Assembly (NCBI RefSeq): GCF_905475395.1
Contig: NC_058342.1
Coordinates: forward strand, 33,624,140-33,688,139
Direction: 5' to 3'
DNA from: Chrysoperla carnea
Lineage: Eukaryota; Arthropoda; Insecta; Neuroptera; Chrysopidae
DNA: 64,000 nt
Below are positions 63,263 to 64,000 of this stretch, in pieces (position 1 is the stretch's first letter; the number at the start of each line of letters is the position of its first letter). The translations under genes and the position numbers were made by a program. The notes below the pieces were generated by a model. It had not been told where the DNA came from and ran no database searches. It worked only from the letters and a program-made list of their open reading frames with translations.

Positions 63263-64000
63263 AATATACAAGAGGCTAGGTTTCACTTTTAGAAAATTCC
63301 GTTTTATCCGCGTTTTCAGTAAAAAGTGAAACAAAAAATACGACTCTGCCTGACATCTATTGGTGTTTATCGTAGTTGACACAGGTAAACCTGTCAGAAC
63401 GCGAAGCATTTAGTAGACATTCGGAAACGCATCTTTATTGTCAATATCGAGTGCTACAAATGAATCGCACTCCGTCCGACAATGCGTTTTCGACAAAATT
63501 GAACTTCGCCGATCCGGATGTCACGGGAATCATTATGCGAAATTGAATATTCTAGTTCAGAAAGTCGAGCAAGAGTTTATATCAAAATAAAGCGACAGGC
63601 TAAATTTGATAAAATATTGCGATGATTTAAAATTCGATCTATAATCTTCAATTGAATCAGTATGTACATTCGATCATCAAGTCTGTTATGACGCGAACCT
63701 TGACTTTCGCACTTTTATGTTGTATTCATCGCAGATATCGCTCATGGCTTTGAAAAATTTCCTGAACTCTTCTAAAATGTTCGATGGCCTCGCCAAGAAC
63801 CAGATTTTCTGTTTGAAGTACTAAGCTCAAAGATAAAGTCAAAGAATGTACCGAGCTCAGAATATGCATGGATATCTTATTGCATTTACAGGACTATATT
63901 ATTAGTTTATGTGAGCAGATTCTCAATCCGGGGGGGGGGGGAGGGAGGCGGTTGACCCCAAAATCCCTCCCTTGCTCACGGGTCTAGTATGGAGACATTT
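63263..64000. other. right end of window, unassigned
   Basis: Less AT-rich than the rest but no host exon or protein family recognised in any frame. GTTTCACTTTT at 63281 and AAAAGTGAAAC at 63321 are inverted copies 30 bp apart. A run of G near 63930-63945 and a matching C-rich block follow. May belong to an element extending past the window. Confidence 0.35.

Overview
This window looks like a piece of an insect chromosome: AT-rich, with spliced genes using GT-AG introns, degenerate retrotransposons and DNA transposons, and many short runs of the arthropod telomere pentamer TTAGG. The order cannot be told from the sequence. Three host genes can be rebuilt exon by exon, with reading phase closing at every junction: Rab6 on the minus strand (2377-7601, five coding exons, 209 aa), a kinesin-4 family motor of the KIF21/Klp31E type on the plus strand (33069-42764, eight coding exons, 1036 aa, no WD40 domain), and a monocarboxylate-transporter-like SLC16 protein on the plus strand (53349-59526, six coding exons, 754 aa).

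Almost everything else is repeat. About 25 kb between Rab6 and the kinesin (7.6-33 kb) has no recognisable host gene. It holds: a 315-bp tandem satellite (8.7-9.5 kb); a telomere-like TTGGG/TTAGG array joined to a 600-bp GTGGGA/GTGGGT array (10.55-11.3 kb) between SINE fragments; three TTAA-flanked copies of a ~570-bp non-autonomous element, one carrying a piece of LINE; a pair of ~0.8-kb CACTG-ended elements in inverted orientation; a pogo/Tigger-type MITE with intact TA flanks; foldback elements; and a tRNA-derived SINE with a 10-bp target-site duplication.

A palindromic satellite of about 306 bp, with the self-complementary core AAGGGGTACCCCTT, forms arrays at 0-0.7, 23.9-24.7, 33.2-34.2 and 40.5-41.3 kb, plus decayed partial units elsewhere. 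It sits in introns of both Rab6 and the kinesin, and those introns hold most of these genes' length. The 43-53 kb intergenic stretch and the 59.5-64 kb end show only scattered degenerate repeats.

The strongest relational observation is that the LINE tails (18.6, 26.2, 37.4, 61.7 kb) and the SINE copies (11.6, 30.4 kb) share the same 3' end and finish in telomere-like pentamers, the usual mark of a SINE mobilised by a partner LINE. No CRISPR array, operon, or clear functional RNA gene was seen. The three host genes are ordinary trafficking, motor and transport genes with no evident functional link. No convincing new multi-gene system was found; the interest lies in the repeats.
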